Shown: positions 51,622 through 60,540 of the stretch, in pieces
Layout of the letters: every line of letters starts with the position of its first letter
Position numbering within the stretch: position 1 is the first letter of the stretch
Source: Bacillota bacterium
GTDB lineage: Bacteria; Bacillota; Clostridia; Acetivibrionales; DSM-1351
Assembly (NCBI GenBank): GCA_023412275.1
Contig: JAEYNY010000113.1
Coordinates: forward strand, 52,439-116,438
Reading direction: 5' to 3'
DNA length: 64,000 nt
Position numbers and translations under genes: made by a program
Notes under the pieces: generated by a model
Told to the model about the DNA's origin: nothing
Databases searched by the model: none
The model's input: only the letters and a program-made list of their open reading frames with translations

Positions 51622-52614
51622 TCAGAATTTATATGACAAACAGCCTCCCTGACATTTATCGGTACATTTTTTGCAGCGGTCAAAAGACGGTCTTAAGCAT
51701 AACTCTTTATACAGTTCCTTTACCCTGACCAATTCATCAATAAATTCCTTAACGGAATGAGAAATTGAGTTGGAATTCGTAAACTGCATCACCGGTGGGC
51801 ATAATCCACAGGAACCGTCGGGAGTTACTGTAAACTCCATCACACAGTCGAATGTTAGCCCAAACTTTGCAGAGTATTCCCGAATTTCATCCTGAGTAAA
51901 GATACATTTGAAAAATGGCCTTTCTGCTCTGAACTTAAGGTTAGGGTATGTAAGAGAAAGTTTATCCATATGGCTGAAGAATTCATTTTTCAAATGTTCA
52001 AAATTATCAGGCGTAAAATGTAATGATTCTTCATTACGGGTTTTGGAGGATATGGAGTATCTGAGCAGATAAGAATCATTGCCTATTGTTTCAATGAAGT
52101 TATATATAATATCTGTCTGCTCTTTGAAACTTTTATCTGCTGAAAAATTAAACCGTAAATCCATTCTCTTTCCTGCTGATTCAAGTCCTTTGAAAGTATC
52201 TATTATATCAGTAACGGAATTTGTAATATGAAAGTAAATCAAATCTATCGCAGGGTGCATCAGCTGGTCTGTACCAAGGTCTGATGCATACACGGATGTA
52301 ATCAGCTTGTGTTCTGCTATTGAATCCAGATACTGCTTCAGATAAGGATATTCGATTATTTTACTTGCAATTGTACTTATTCTGGGGGATACATTGCTTC
52401 CAGAGATTGTGGATGCATTTTCTACAAGGGAAAGATAACTTTCGAAAACACCGGGCTGCATTACCTCCTTTTTTACATGCCTGTCGTAACAGTTGGGACA
52501 ATTCCTGCTGCAGGAACCTGACATGATATTGAAAAGCACAATGTCCCTTGAGTTTTCATCCATGTTGGAATGTTCTTTTAAAATATCTTCAATTTCACTT
52601 ATCTTTCTAGCCAT
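51622..52614 (-). CDS. Radical SAM protein with SPASM-like C-terminus, third gene of the TIR-SIR2 operon
   Basis: I chose ATG 52614, which has GGTGG six bases upstream; the GTG at 52656 has no visible box. The iron-sulphur motif is CX3CX2C, in SGSCSRNCPNCYDRHVKKE (Cys35, 39, 42). Near the C-terminus a cysteine cluster, CGLCPPV and then FDRCKKCTDKCQGGCLSYKF, resembles a SPASM/Twitch auxiliary cluster domain. Such enzymes modify peptides or proteins, but no precursor peptide gene is apparent. The sequence does not follow viperin motifs. It starts 54 bases after the NTPase gene and is probably co-transcribed with it and the TIR-SIR2 gene. Its substrate may be one of these partners or a small molecule signal. 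Confidence 0.75.
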   Translation of the reverse strand: MARKISEIEDILKEHSNMDENSRDIVLFNIMSGSCSRNCPNCYDRHVKKEVMQPGVFESYLSLVENASTISGSNVSPRISTIASKIIEYPYLKQYLDSIAEHKLITSVYASDLGTDQLMHPAIDLIYFHITNSVTDIIDTFKGLESAGKRMDLRFNFSADKSFKEQTDIIYNFIETIGNDSYLLRYSISSKTRNEESLHFTPDNFEHLKNEFFSHMDKLSLTYPNLKFRAERPFFKCIFTQDEIREYSAKFGLTFDCVMEFTVTPDGSCGLCPPVMQFTNSNSISHSVKEFIDELVRVKELYKELCLRPSFDRCKKCTDKCQGGCLSYKF

Positions 52615-52668
52615 AATATCCACCACTTTCACTTCCGATATATTTATATGCTCCACATAACTATATCG

Positions 52669-54789
52669 CTACTCTCTGCTTATTGCCTTATACATCACAC
52701 TTACAAAATCCTTCTTGGAAGGATGTGACTCGGAATCATAAAATTTAAGTACATTATCCTTGAGTAATTTCTTATCCAAACCGTCATATATCTTTTGCGC
52801 GGAACTTTTATCAATCCACGAAATTATATTCAGTAAACAGATAATCCAGTAAACCTCAGCTACCGTATCTGTATTTACTGTATTCCCTGAAAGACTGTTA
52901 TTGACCTTTTCGGCAAACTCTTCACAATATCCGTCTGCAATAAGTTCGACGAGCTTGATTCCCGATTCACGTGTTCTGAAATTTCTGCTTTTTAAACATA
53001 TACAGCAGACATCAGCTTCCGTGTGCATGGGACAGATTATATACTCTGAAAACAGGTTTTTATCCTCAAGTATATCTAAGACGTTGGATTCCCTAATCTT
53101 CATTATGCCTTTTTTAAAAGGCCTGCTGTCAAAATTGACACTTTGCGAGCAAAGTTCATAATTCGAATCCTTATAATTATTTTTCAAAAGCTCAATTTTT
53201 TTGTCACAATTTTGTTGCCATGGAAGCCTTCCAAAAAATCTGAATATACTTTCAAAGCTAGTGTTCTCGCTAAAAATCTTTTTAACTATGACACTAGTTG
53301 AGTAACCTACCTGTCCATCAATAAATCCGTCAAACTCCCGGCTGAGTCTGTAAGTGTCAAGCATGAATGAACCGATTTCATCTATGTTAATCTCGGGATT
53401 TCTGAAAAAGCTTTTCACAGCCTGTTTTACATTTTCGTCCTTCATAAGAATATCGATATAGTCGGGATTTGACAACACCTTAAATACATTGTGAACTTCC
53501 TGCTGATTTTTACTGATATGATTTATAAATGTATCTGTAATAAATTCGACGGTGTGTTCTCTTGACCAGAACGCGGCTGTGCATATCCATAGCAACTCGT
53601 TATTGTTCAAAAAGCTGTAACTATCTTCAATTTTATTTTTTCCTTCTATATGGAGTTCGCTTAAAAATAAATCCGGTAAGTTAATTCCATACTTCTTTAA
53701 AACTGAGAATGTTTCACATATGTCAAGAAGATTTCCATCTTCCTTTTTCTCATTATACCCGTTATACCCGAATGCTTTTCTTACATGCTTCATTAAATAG
53801 TCAACACCAAATCCACTATTATTCAAGTCATTAAACAATGTAGGGTCATGTATTATGAGTTTCATAATAGCCTTAAGCTTGTGAAGATTACCTCCGGACC
53901 TTTTTTTTATTTGCTCACAGTTTTTACTAAAGTATGCAGTAGGGTTTTCAGCTTCATTCTGTGTGTCTTTTTCTATGTCACCTATGCATTTCTCCAAATA
54001 CTTAGTAAATATGTTCATATTCTCAGTCTGTATTTCTTTGCCGTATACTGTTTTGCAATAATCAGGAAAGCTGTTAACAATTTCACTCATAACATTTAAG
54101 ACATCTTTTTTAAATTCCTTTGATTTTTTGTTTGTGTCACCAGATGTAAAGTCATCTGTGTATATATGCATATGGTTAATAAGTTCGTCCTGTATACTCT
54201 CGCCGTGTATCTTTGTAATTAATCTGGAATCTTTTGAAAATCGTGAAAGCATGTCACATATTTCATTTCCGGAAAAATCCTTTTGGAAATTCAAAGAAGA
54301 TATTAAGCATATGATGTTTTTATTAATGAGATAATTCATTATTTCGTTTGCCGCCTCGTGGGAATGATGAACGTTATCAAAAAGAACCATTAGCTGAATA
54401 TCATCTCTTCCAGTCATTTCTCTTATATCCCTGATTATTGCCCTTTTGTTTTGGAAACAGGTTCCTCCGTCAATGTAAAGAACTTCATACCCGAACTCAT
54501 TCATGAACTTAAAACCGATTTTTTTTAGTAATGTTGTTTTTCCTGAGCCTATATCCCCCAAAACGAGATGCTTCCTGTCGCTAAGAAGACCCCTGATTAT
54601 TCTTTTCTCCTCGTTATCTCTTGGAATAACATACCCACACAAAAGGTCTATCTGCCTGAGTTCTCCACTTTTTCTGAAATGGTCAGGTACATTGTTCCCC
54701 TCACCGCAAAGCATTTCATCCAATTTTAAGGCTCCGGCATTATGTTTTTCTCTATAGCCGGGTATAGTAAATATTTCTTTGTTACTCAT
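52669..54789 (-). CDS. STAND-like P-loop NTPase, middle gene of the TIR-SIR2 operon
   Basis: The 706-residue protein has Walker A LGDIGSGKTTLLKKIG (78-91) and a Walker B-like LMVLFDNVHH (134-141), followed by a sensor-like CLISSLNF near residue 165. A long helical region follows, without repeats I can name. Near residue 603 is a Cys/His-rich stretch (CPMHTEADVCCICLKS) that might bind zinc. The arrangement suits a STAND-class signalling ATPase, in which a C-terminal sensor controls oligomerisation. No nuclease, protease or membrane part is visible, so the effector is probably the neighbouring TIR-SIR2 protein. It lies 39 bases after that gene on the same strand, with a GGAGGA box before its start. 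It has no homologue I recognise by name. Confidence 0.65.
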   Translation of the reverse strand: MSNKEIFTIPGYREKHNAGALKLDEMLCGEGNNVPDHFRKSGELRQIDLLCGYVIPRDNEEKRIIRGLLSDRKHLVLGDIGSGKTTLLKKIGFKFMNEFGYEVLYIDGGTCFQNKRAIIRDIREMTGRDDIQLMVLFDNVHHSHEAANEIMNYLINKNIICLISSLNFQKDFSGNEICDMLSRFSKDSRLITKIHGESIQDELINHMHIYTDDFTSGDTNKKSKEFKKDVLNVMSEIVNSFPDYCKTVYGKEIQTENMNIFTKYLEKCIGDIEKDTQNEAENPTAYFSKNCEQIKKRSGGNLHKLKAIMKLIIHDPTLFNDLNNSGFGVDYLMKHVRKAFGYNGYNEKKEDGNLLDICETFSVLKKYGINLPDLFLSELHIEGKNKIEDSYSFLNNNELLWICTAAFWSREHTVEFITDTFINHISKNQQEVHNVFKVLSNPDYIDILMKDENVKQAVKSFFRNPEINIDEIGSFMLDTYRLSREFDGFIDGQVGYSTSVIVKKIFSENTSFESIFRFFGRLPWQQNCDKKIELLKNNYKDSNYELCSQSVNFDSRPFKKGIMKIRESNVLDILEDKNLFSEYIICPMHTEADVCCICLKSRNFRTRESGIKLVELIADGYCEEFAEKVNNSLSGNTVNTDTVAEVYWIICLLNIISWIDKSSAQKIYDGLDKKLLKDNVLKFYDSESHPSKKDFVSVMYKAISRE

Positions 54790-54828
54790 ATTAATAGCAT
54801 TCCTCCAAAAATAAATTTAAAGCAAAAA

Positions 54829-56322
54829 TTAATTTTCAGCCCTGATTTTATCGACAATATCGGTTATTTCATCGTAGTCGTTGACCCAAATAGTTTTCAG
54901 GCCTAAATACTCTGCATCTTCTTCTTCTATGTCTCTTAAAGTAACCACAAGTGTTTTTATATACCCGGATTCTATTTTTTGTATATCCATTAGAGTAGAA
55001 AAAAGATCTGTTTCATCAAAATGATGTTCATTGACAAAATTAAGTATTAATTTTTGCATCTCATTATCAAACCTATACTTTTCTATTATTCCTTCAAGTA
55101 TTTTCTCACGGTTTAAAATAAGGTTAGTGTTTTGTTTCAATTTTGCAAAAATAGTCTCTTCCGAAATCCTTTTTTTAATAATATAATGGTACCCCGGAAA
55201 GCATTGGCATTTCTGCCTTGCAATGCTTAAAAGACGCCTCAGGTTAGGATCATACATACTCAAACCAATGAAAATGCATGTGTTTCTGCAAAGATAATCC
55301 ATTTGAATTCGGTTTTGCCAGCAATAAGGGTCATTATACATTGCGTGATATGTACTTTCGCCAAACACCACATTGCCGCAGGACTCGAGGTCACCGTCCC
55401 TCGGAAGAAATCCATGTACATGAAATATGGGAAGACATTCTGGTAAAAACCACTGTCCTTCTTCTGTTACCGAGATAAAATTATTTATTCCATTTCTTAA
55501 CAGCATTTGTTCCAGCAAGTCGTCATAATTCAATGTAATAATCGAATTCAACTTGCCCTTAGATCCATTCCCCTTGCAAAGAGATACGATGGCGTCAAGG
55601 GTTACATTGGACGTTTTTTCGGTATCCGGATAAAGTTTTGATCTGAGATTATTATAAAAGGCTTTTTTGGATTTGGACTTTATCTGCTTATCCTGTAGGT
55701 ATTGTCCCAAAACCGTATAAGATTTCTGGAAAACCGTGGGAATTAATTTCAATATATTGTCCTGTTCATCTTCATTAGCAGTTTCGTGCACTGTTTCTTT
55801 TATGAGGCTGTGTATAATTTCTTCCCAGGTGGGAAGTCCTGAACCTGCTGAAATACCGGAACCACAGAACAAAGTGAGCTCTCCGTTATTGTATTTGGAA
55901 TTTAAATTGGACAGATTATTTACGGTCTTTTCATTGATAACTTCTGCATTATCTGAAATAAATCTGAAAAGATTCTCAAACGCAACATCGTAGGAATCTA
56001 TAAAATTAAAATTCTCTTTACTGATTAATAGGATAGGTAGATAACAATCTTCAACAGTTACAGATATCAAGGTAATTTTTTTGCCTTTTTTCTTTTTGCC
56101 CTCTTCAATCATACGCAAATTAAGTATTTCATCCTGATATTTGCTGGATTTCAAGCTTCTTTTAGATAACACAACAATAAAAAATTCATAATCGAAATCC
56201 AGTGCTATCCTCTTATCATCATGGTTTTGTGCAAGAGCCTTGCATCCTTTTTCTTTAAGATTGGTCTCCAGTTTTTTTGCAAACCCTTCATCTGCCGAAT
56301 TATACATTATGTAAATTTTCAT
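54829..56322 (-). CDS. TIR-SIR2 fusion protein, probable NAD-degrading defence effector
   Basis: The 497-residue protein has a TIR domain at 1-125 (IYIMYNSADEGFAKKLETNL; SSKYQDEILNL with candidate catalytic Glu65). A SIR2 domain lies at about 145-375: LFCGSGISAGSGLPTW (153-166), TLNYDDLL with Asn265, FHVHGFLPR with His303 and FIGLSMYDPNLRRLL (351-365). The Asn and His pair matches the NADase centre known from ThsA-type SIR2 effectors. The C-terminal 120 residues continue the SIR2 family end (GLKTIWVNDYDEITDIV). Both domains can act on NAD+, the common killing step in Thoeris, DSR and related anti-phage systems. It leads a three-gene operon with a STAND-like NTPase and a radical SAM protein. 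No signal peptide. Confidence 0.85.
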   Translation of the reverse strand: MKIYIMYNSADEGFAKKLETNLKEKGCKALAQNHDDKRIALDFDYEFFIVVLSKRSLKSSKYQDEILNLRMIEEGKKKKGKKITLISVTVEDCYLPILLISKENFNFIDSYDVAFENLFRFISDNAEVINEKTVNNLSNLNSKYNNGELTLFCGSGISAGSGLPTWEEIIHSLIKETVHETANEDEQDNILKLIPTVFQKSYTVLGQYLQDKQIKSKSKKAFYNNLRSKLYPDTEKTSNVTLDAIVSLCKGNGSKGKLNSIITLNYDDLLEQMLLRNGINNFISVTEEGQWFLPECLPIFHVHGFLPRDGDLESCGNVVFGESTYHAMYNDPYCWQNRIQMDYLCRNTCIFIGLSMYDPNLRRLLSIARQKCQCFPGYHYIIKKRISEETIFAKLKQNTNLILNREKILEGIIEKYRFDNEMQKLILNFVNEHHFDETDLFSTLMDIQKIESGYIKTLVVTLRDIEEEDAEYLGLKTIWVNDYDEITDIVDKIRAEN

Positions 56323-56374
56323 ACACTGCCCCCACTGTACGAAGTCGTTATTAATTTATTGTATATTAATTCAT

Positions 56375-56449
56375 AGTATACCATTAATTGTAATTAATTA
56401 GAACATATTTTCTTATTATTTGACCGGAATAAAATAATTAATGTATACT
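56375..56449. promoter_or_regulatory. Divergent promoter region between the TIR-SIR2 operon and the RlmA-type gene
   Basis: For the plus strand, TTGACC (56420-56425) and TATACT (56444-56449) are 18 bases apart. For the minus strand, a TATACT at 56375-56380 has only a weak upstream hexamer, so the defence operon may be weakly expressed or activated. The palindrome GTATAC occurs three times in the gap (56376, 56443, 56481). Confidence 0.45.
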
Positions 56450-56506
56450 CTAGGGTAAACCGTAATTTATTTTTAAGATAGTATACTTGTACGGAGGTGT
56501 TCATTT

Positions 56507-57355
56507 TTGGTAAATAAAACTTTATTTCAGTGTCCTAATTGTAAAAAACCTTTAAATAAAGGGCAAAAACAATACTTTTGCCCAAGCGGACACAGTTTTG
56601 ATATAGCAAAGCAAGGTTATGTAAATCTTCTGCTTTCAAGTCATATCGGGGCAGGCAAACCCGGGGACAGTAAGGAAATGATTAAAAGTCGCAGAGAATT
56701 TCTTGATAAAGGTTATTATCAGGAGTTTTCGGATACCCTTAATAATATGGTCGTTGAATCACTGAGCGCTGAACATTCTGACAATATCAGTATTTTTGAT
56801 GCCGGTTGCGGTGAAGGTTACTATGTCAGCAGGTTGAAGCAAAAATTCTCTGATAATAATAATACAAAGGCTTTGGACATGTATGGTATAGATGTGTCTA
56901 AATCTGCAATCCAATACGCCGGAGGACGTGACAAAGATATACATTTTGCGGTTGCAAGCAGTTACCATGTACCCATACTAAACAATTCCGTTGATTGCAT
57001 TTTATGTATCTTCGCACCTAGAGATGAAGAGGAGTTTAAACGTATTTTAAAACCTTCCGGGAAGCTGGTAGTAGCTGCACCCGGCCCAAAACACCTGTAT
57101 AGTCTTAGAAAATTTCTTTATGATAGTCCGGACACAATAGGGCAAAAGGGCACCGTGGAAGAAGGCTTTAATCTGCTGGAACATAAAATCGTGTCCTACT
57201 CAATCACAATCAACGACAAGGAGGATATTTACAACTTGTTCAATATGACTCCTTACAGCCGTCACGCTGACCCGGAGACTGAAAATAAACTCAAAACCAC
57301 CGGGGAATTCACCACGGAAGTAGATATTAATATAAGAGTGTACCAAAAAGCTTAA
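56507..57355 (+). CDS. 23S rRNA guanine-N1 methyltransferase, RlmA family
   Basis: The start is TTG 56507, eight bases after GGAGGTG. The 282-residue protein has a zinc site, FQCPNCKKPL and YFCPSGHSFDIAKQGYVNLLL, with ligands Cys, Cys, Cys and His. The segment IGAGKPGDSKEMIKSRREFLDKGYY is diagnostic for RlmA (RrmA). The Rossmann methyltransferase core has ISIFDAGCGEGYYVSRL and the SAM-binding IDVSKSAIQYA. RlmA(I) and RlmA(II) methylate G745 or G748 of 23S rRNA; the type made here is not decided by sequence alone, but Gram-positive members are usually RlmA(II), linked to tylosin resistance. It is a stand-alone gene. Confidence 0.85.
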   Translation: MVNKTLFQCPNCKKPLNKGQKQYFCPSGHSFDIAKQGYVNLLLSSHIGAGKPGDSKEMIKSRREFLDKGYYQEFSDTLNNMVVESLSAEHSDNISIFDAGCGEGYYVSRLKQKFSDNNNTKALDMYGIDVSKSAIQYAGGRDKDIHFAVASSYHVPILNNSVDCILCIFAPRDEEEFKRILKPSGKLVVAAPGPKHLYSLRKFLYDSPDTIGQKGTVEEGFNLLEHKIVSYSITINDKEDIYNLFNMTPYSRHADPETENKLKTTGEFTTEVDINIRVYQKA

Positions 57356-57529
57356 ATTCGGTACACTCTACAGCCAGAACAGTGAGTTTTACGTGTTTTT
57401 TGAAAAATTCCATGTTGAAATTTAAATTCGTATAAAATACCTTCCGCACGCTTCGTGTTCCATATTTATACATAATTACCTAACCCTGTGATATTATAAA
57501 ATAAAATAATTTATAGGAGGTTATACATT

Positions 57530-59479
57530 ATGTGTGAAAATTATTTAGGTTCACGCAAGGCTTTTCTTCTGTTGCTCACAGGAATGATTTTCTGTTTGAT
57601 TGCAGTAATACTTTCTACCCGAACAGTTCATGCAACAAGCGATATTGTGTGGCAAAAAAATCTGGACATATGCATGGTTGGCATAAATGATTTTGCATAT
57701 GGAAATGGTTTGTATGTAGCGGTTGGAGACGATGGCATTATAAAAACATCTCCCGATGGTGTCAATTGGACCGGGAGACAATCAGGATTAAATCCAAATG
57801 TAGGCGTTGCAAACATATATCTGGACAATATCGTCTGGAATGGAAAAATGTTTGTTGCCGGTGGTGCCAGAGGTGTAGTTGTTACTTCATATGATGGAAT
57901 AAACTGGTCATTGAGTGATCTTGGATATTCAACAACTCTTCACAAGATAATATGGGACGGGAATCAATTTATAGCTATTGGAGAACGTAGTTTAAGCGGT
58001 ATCATTTGTACTTCGCCTGACGGAAAAGAATGGACTACCAGATTTTCGAAAGCAGACACATTTCTCGAAAGCATTTCATGGAATAAAAAATCGTACGTAG
58101 CTGTTGGAAACAAAGGAACAATATACACATCTTCAGATTCGATTAATTGGACTCCTGCCCAATCAGGTACTGAAAATTCTATAACTGATATTACATATAA
58201 CGGAAAAATGTTTGTGGCTGCTAGTGGTGAAGTATTGTCCTCACCTGACGGACTTAACTGGACCTCAAACCAACCTGATAATACCGAAGGCGTCAAAAAA
58301 GTTATCTGGGATGGAAATCAGTTTATTGCATTAAATACGCCAGGCTATATCTTCACATCCCCTGACGCTATTACATGGACACGTAAATCATATCTCGGAG
58401 TGTCGGGAATTAAGTTTCTAAATGGTAAATATGTCAGCTTCAGCAAATATGTTCTGCAATGGTCGGATGATTGCAGTAATTGGACAACGGCTGAAATAGG
58501 TCTGAATTGTAACTTTAATTCCATAGGTTATAGCGGTAATGCATACGTTGCGGTAGGTAATACAGGAACAATACTGACATCATGCGACGGCAACAAATGG
58601 GTATCTGTTGAGTCAGGAACAACTCAGAATATCAATGATGTCTTATGGAATGGGAAAAATTTTATAGCCGTTGGAAACAATGGAACTATCTTGATATCAC
58701 AGGATGGTTCCGTATGGTCAAAAGTTTCTTTAAACTCAGATCACAATATTTATAGTGTTGAATGGAACGGTAAGCTTTTTGTTACTGTTGGAGACTCGGG
58801 GATAGTGATGAAATCAGAAGATGGTCTTACATGGGTGTCACAAAGCGTTCCTCAGGCTCAAAAGCTTTTGGATGTCATATGGGACGGCAGCAAATTCATA
58901 GCTGTGGGAATAGCTGGAGTCAATTCCCCCTACGGAGTCGTGGCTACATCATCTGACGGCACTGACTGGGTAAGCAGAGTTAATTTAGATTCATATAATT
59001 ATAGGGGTATTGCATACAATGGGACTTACTACATTATTTCCGGAAACGGATTATTTATGTCAGATGATCTTAACCGTTGGGGGCTAATAAATTCAGTACC
59101 AAAGTATCAGTATAAATCAGTTGTATGGAGTGGAAATAGATTTATAGCAGTCGGGCCTGTTGATATAGCTCCAATGTCCCTAAACGGATCGGACTGGATG
59201 TTGGATGGTATCGGCTGCATTGAAGAACTGAACAAGGTAGCCGTATGTGGAAACAAATATATTGCTGTCGGAGACAAAGGAACAATCATCACAGGAACAC
59301 CTTCAGCTTTGCCCGGGGACGTTAACCTAGACGGAAGTGTAAATACTACTGATTTGTCTTTGCTGAAAGCATATTTACTCAAACTTAATAATAATATAAA
59401 CATATTTGCCGCCGACATTAATTCAGATGGACAAATAGACAGTATGGATTATATTCTGCTTAAATATAGTCTGTCATAA
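57530..59479 (+). CDS. Secreted beta-propeller-repeat protein with type I dockerin
   Basis: The 649-residue protein has a signal peptide (cleavage near ARTVHAT, about residue 35). It then has about fourteen units of about 40 residues of the form W(N/D)GxxF(I/V)AVGxxGTIxTSxDGxxW, with tryptophan phrases such as VNWTGRQ, INWSLSD, INWTPAQ, LTWVSQS and TDWVSRV. These are Ycf48/BNR-like blades, and fourteen would make two seven-bladed propellers. The C-terminus is a dockerin (about 590-649) with DVNLDGSVNTTDLSLLKAY and DINSDGQIDSMDYILLK. It has no recognised catalytic motif, so it may bind carbohydrate or protein in the cellulosome or act as an unusual xyloglucanase-like propeller. AGGAGG box and own terminator. 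Confidence 0.8.
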   Translation: MCENYLGSRKAFLLLLTGMIFCLIAVILSTRTVHATSDIVWQKNLDICMVGINDFAYGNGLYVAVGDDGIIKTSPDGVNWTGRQSGLNPNVGVANIYLDNIVWNGKMFVAGGARGVVVTSYDGINWSLSDLGYSTTLHKIIWDGNQFIAIGERSLSGIICTSPDGKEWTTRFSKADTFLESISWNKKSYVAVGNKGTIYTSSDSINWTPAQSGTENSITDITYNGKMFVAASGEVLSSPDGLNWTSNQPDNTEGVKKVIWDGNQFIALNTPGYIFTSPDAITWTRKSYLGVSGIKFLNGKYVSFSKYVLQWSDDCSNWTTAEIGLNCNFNSIGYSGNAYVAVGNTGTILTSCDGNKWVSVESGTTQNINDVLWNGKNFIAVGNNGTILISQDGSVWSKVSLNSDHNIYSVEWNGKLFVTVGDSGIVMKSEDGLTWVSQSVPQAQKLLDVIWDGSKFIAVGIAGVNSPYGVVATSSDGTDWVSRVNLDSYNYRGIAYNGTYYIISGNGLFMSDDLNRWGLINSVPKYQYKSVVWSGNRFIAVGPVDIAPMSLNGSDWMLDGIGCIEELNKVAVCGNKYIAVGDKGTIITGTPSALPGDVNLDGSVNTTDLSLLKAYLLKLNNNINIFAADINSDGQIDSMDYILLKYSLS

Positions 59480-59484
59480 CCAAC

Positions 59485-59514
59485 AATAAGGGAGAGCCTT
59501 AGCTCTCCCTTATT
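59485..59514. terminator. Perfect 13-bp hairpin terminator
   Basis: AATAAGGGAGAGC and GCTCTCCCTTATT flank a CTTA loop, followed by AATTAC. It ends the propeller-dockerin gene and probably also the convergent acyltransferase genes. The core GGAGAGCCTTAGCTCTCC recurs exactly at 63681-63698. Confidence 0.85.
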
Positions 59515-59547
59515 AATTACAGTGCTGAAAAATCCTTGCGTTAATTG

Positions 59548-60540
59548 TTAAGCATTATGTGACAACCTGTTGATTCTTTTAGAAATAATTATGTTTTTAA
59601 CTGACTTATACAAAACCGCCGCCCCCAAGGATAACAAAAATACCACAACAGGTGCACAATACAAGAGAAATTCCGGCATACTCCCTATTTCATACCACCT
59701 AAATAACAGAATAACAATTGACATATGGAAAATGTAAATAAAAAGCGAATATTCACGTCCTATTTTTTCAAGAATTGTATTTTTCCCAATAGACGGATGT
59801 TTTAGCAAAAACAATACTAGGGCTATCACCAGCAATTCTGCGCTTATAAAAGGAGGTGCCACAGAATTGTATATATTAAATTCAATGTAATTGGTAATTA
59901 TTAATACTGTTATTATAATTGGAAGAATCCACCTATTCAGCCGTACAAGAAATTCTTGGTACCTCCTGATGATACATCCGAACAGGAAATATGGTACCGA
60001 TACCATAATACAATTACGCCAGACGATCATATTTCCTCCTGCTCTTAAAGGAATTATATAGCATAATAACAGTAAGGGGGCTAAAAACATAATATAGTTT
60101 ACCAAGTTAAATTTGCATAAAACCCAAATGATAATAAGGGCATATAGAAGTGAGCCCAAATACCACAGATGATCTGCAAAAGGAGATTGGTTATAGACTG
60201 CAAAGTCGAACCATTTTTCAGAAGTAAAATACTGTTTGATGTCAAATACAGAATTATTGCTGAAAATAAACTGTAATAAAATATCAAATATTAAAAACAA
60301 AACATTGGACAAAACGGCCAGTATTGCTATTTTCTTTATTTGCTTTTTCAGTCGTTTTGAAAATTCTTCTTTGTCCGTTCTATAACAAAAATACCCGCAA
60401 ACCACAAGAAAGAATGGAACAGCAATTTTACCATATGCTATGGCAATACTCCCCCCTGTACCATAAAATGGGATATGTATGCAGACTACAAGAAATGCTG
60501 CTATTGCCCTCATACAATCAATAGAATGTACCTTTTCCAC
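59548..60540 (-). CDS. Acyltransferase 3 family membrane protein
   Basis: The 330-residue protein has about ten membrane helices and starts at GTG 60540 after GGAGGAAAGACCA. The N-terminal helix carries SIDCMRAIAAFLVVCIHIPFYG, with the Arg and His that are conserved in the acyltransferase 3 family (OafA, WecH). FADHLWYLGSLLYA is the second family mark. Such enzymes O-acetylate surface sugars or lipids, passing the acyl group across the membrane. Its start overlaps the end of another family member by 23 bases, so the two are co-translated. The target polymer is unknown. Confidence 0.85.
   Translation of the reverse strand: MEKVHSIDCMRAIAAFLVVCIHIPFYGTGGSIAIAYGKIAVPFFLVVCGYFCYRTDKEEFSKRLKKQIKKIAILAVLSNVLFLIFDILLQFIFSNNSVFDIKQYFTSEKWFDFAVYNQSPFADHLWYLGSLLYALIIIWVLCKFNLVNYIMFLAPLLLLCYIIPLRAGGNMIVWRNCIMVSVPYFLFGCIIRRYQEFLVRLNRWILPIIITVLIITNYIEFNIYNSVAPPFISAELLVIALVLFLLKHPSIGKNTILEKIGREYSLFIYIFHMSIVILLFRWYEIGSMPEFLLYCAPVVVFLLSLGAAVLYKSVKNIIISKRINRLSHNA

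Noticed and set aside
51622..52614. Prokaryotic viperin
   Set aside because: The CX3CX2C core sequence and surrounding motifs do not match viperin, and a SPASM-like cysteine cluster is present.
54829..56322. Classical Thoeris (separate ThsA and ThsB)
   Set aside because: Here TIR and SIR2 lie in one polypeptide, no SLOG-type domain is seen after SIR2, and the partners differ.
58000..59200. Tandem DNA repeats in the propeller-dockerin gene
   Set aside because: The periodicity is at protein level (about 40 residues per blade); the DNA units have diverged and are not a repeat array or CRISPR.
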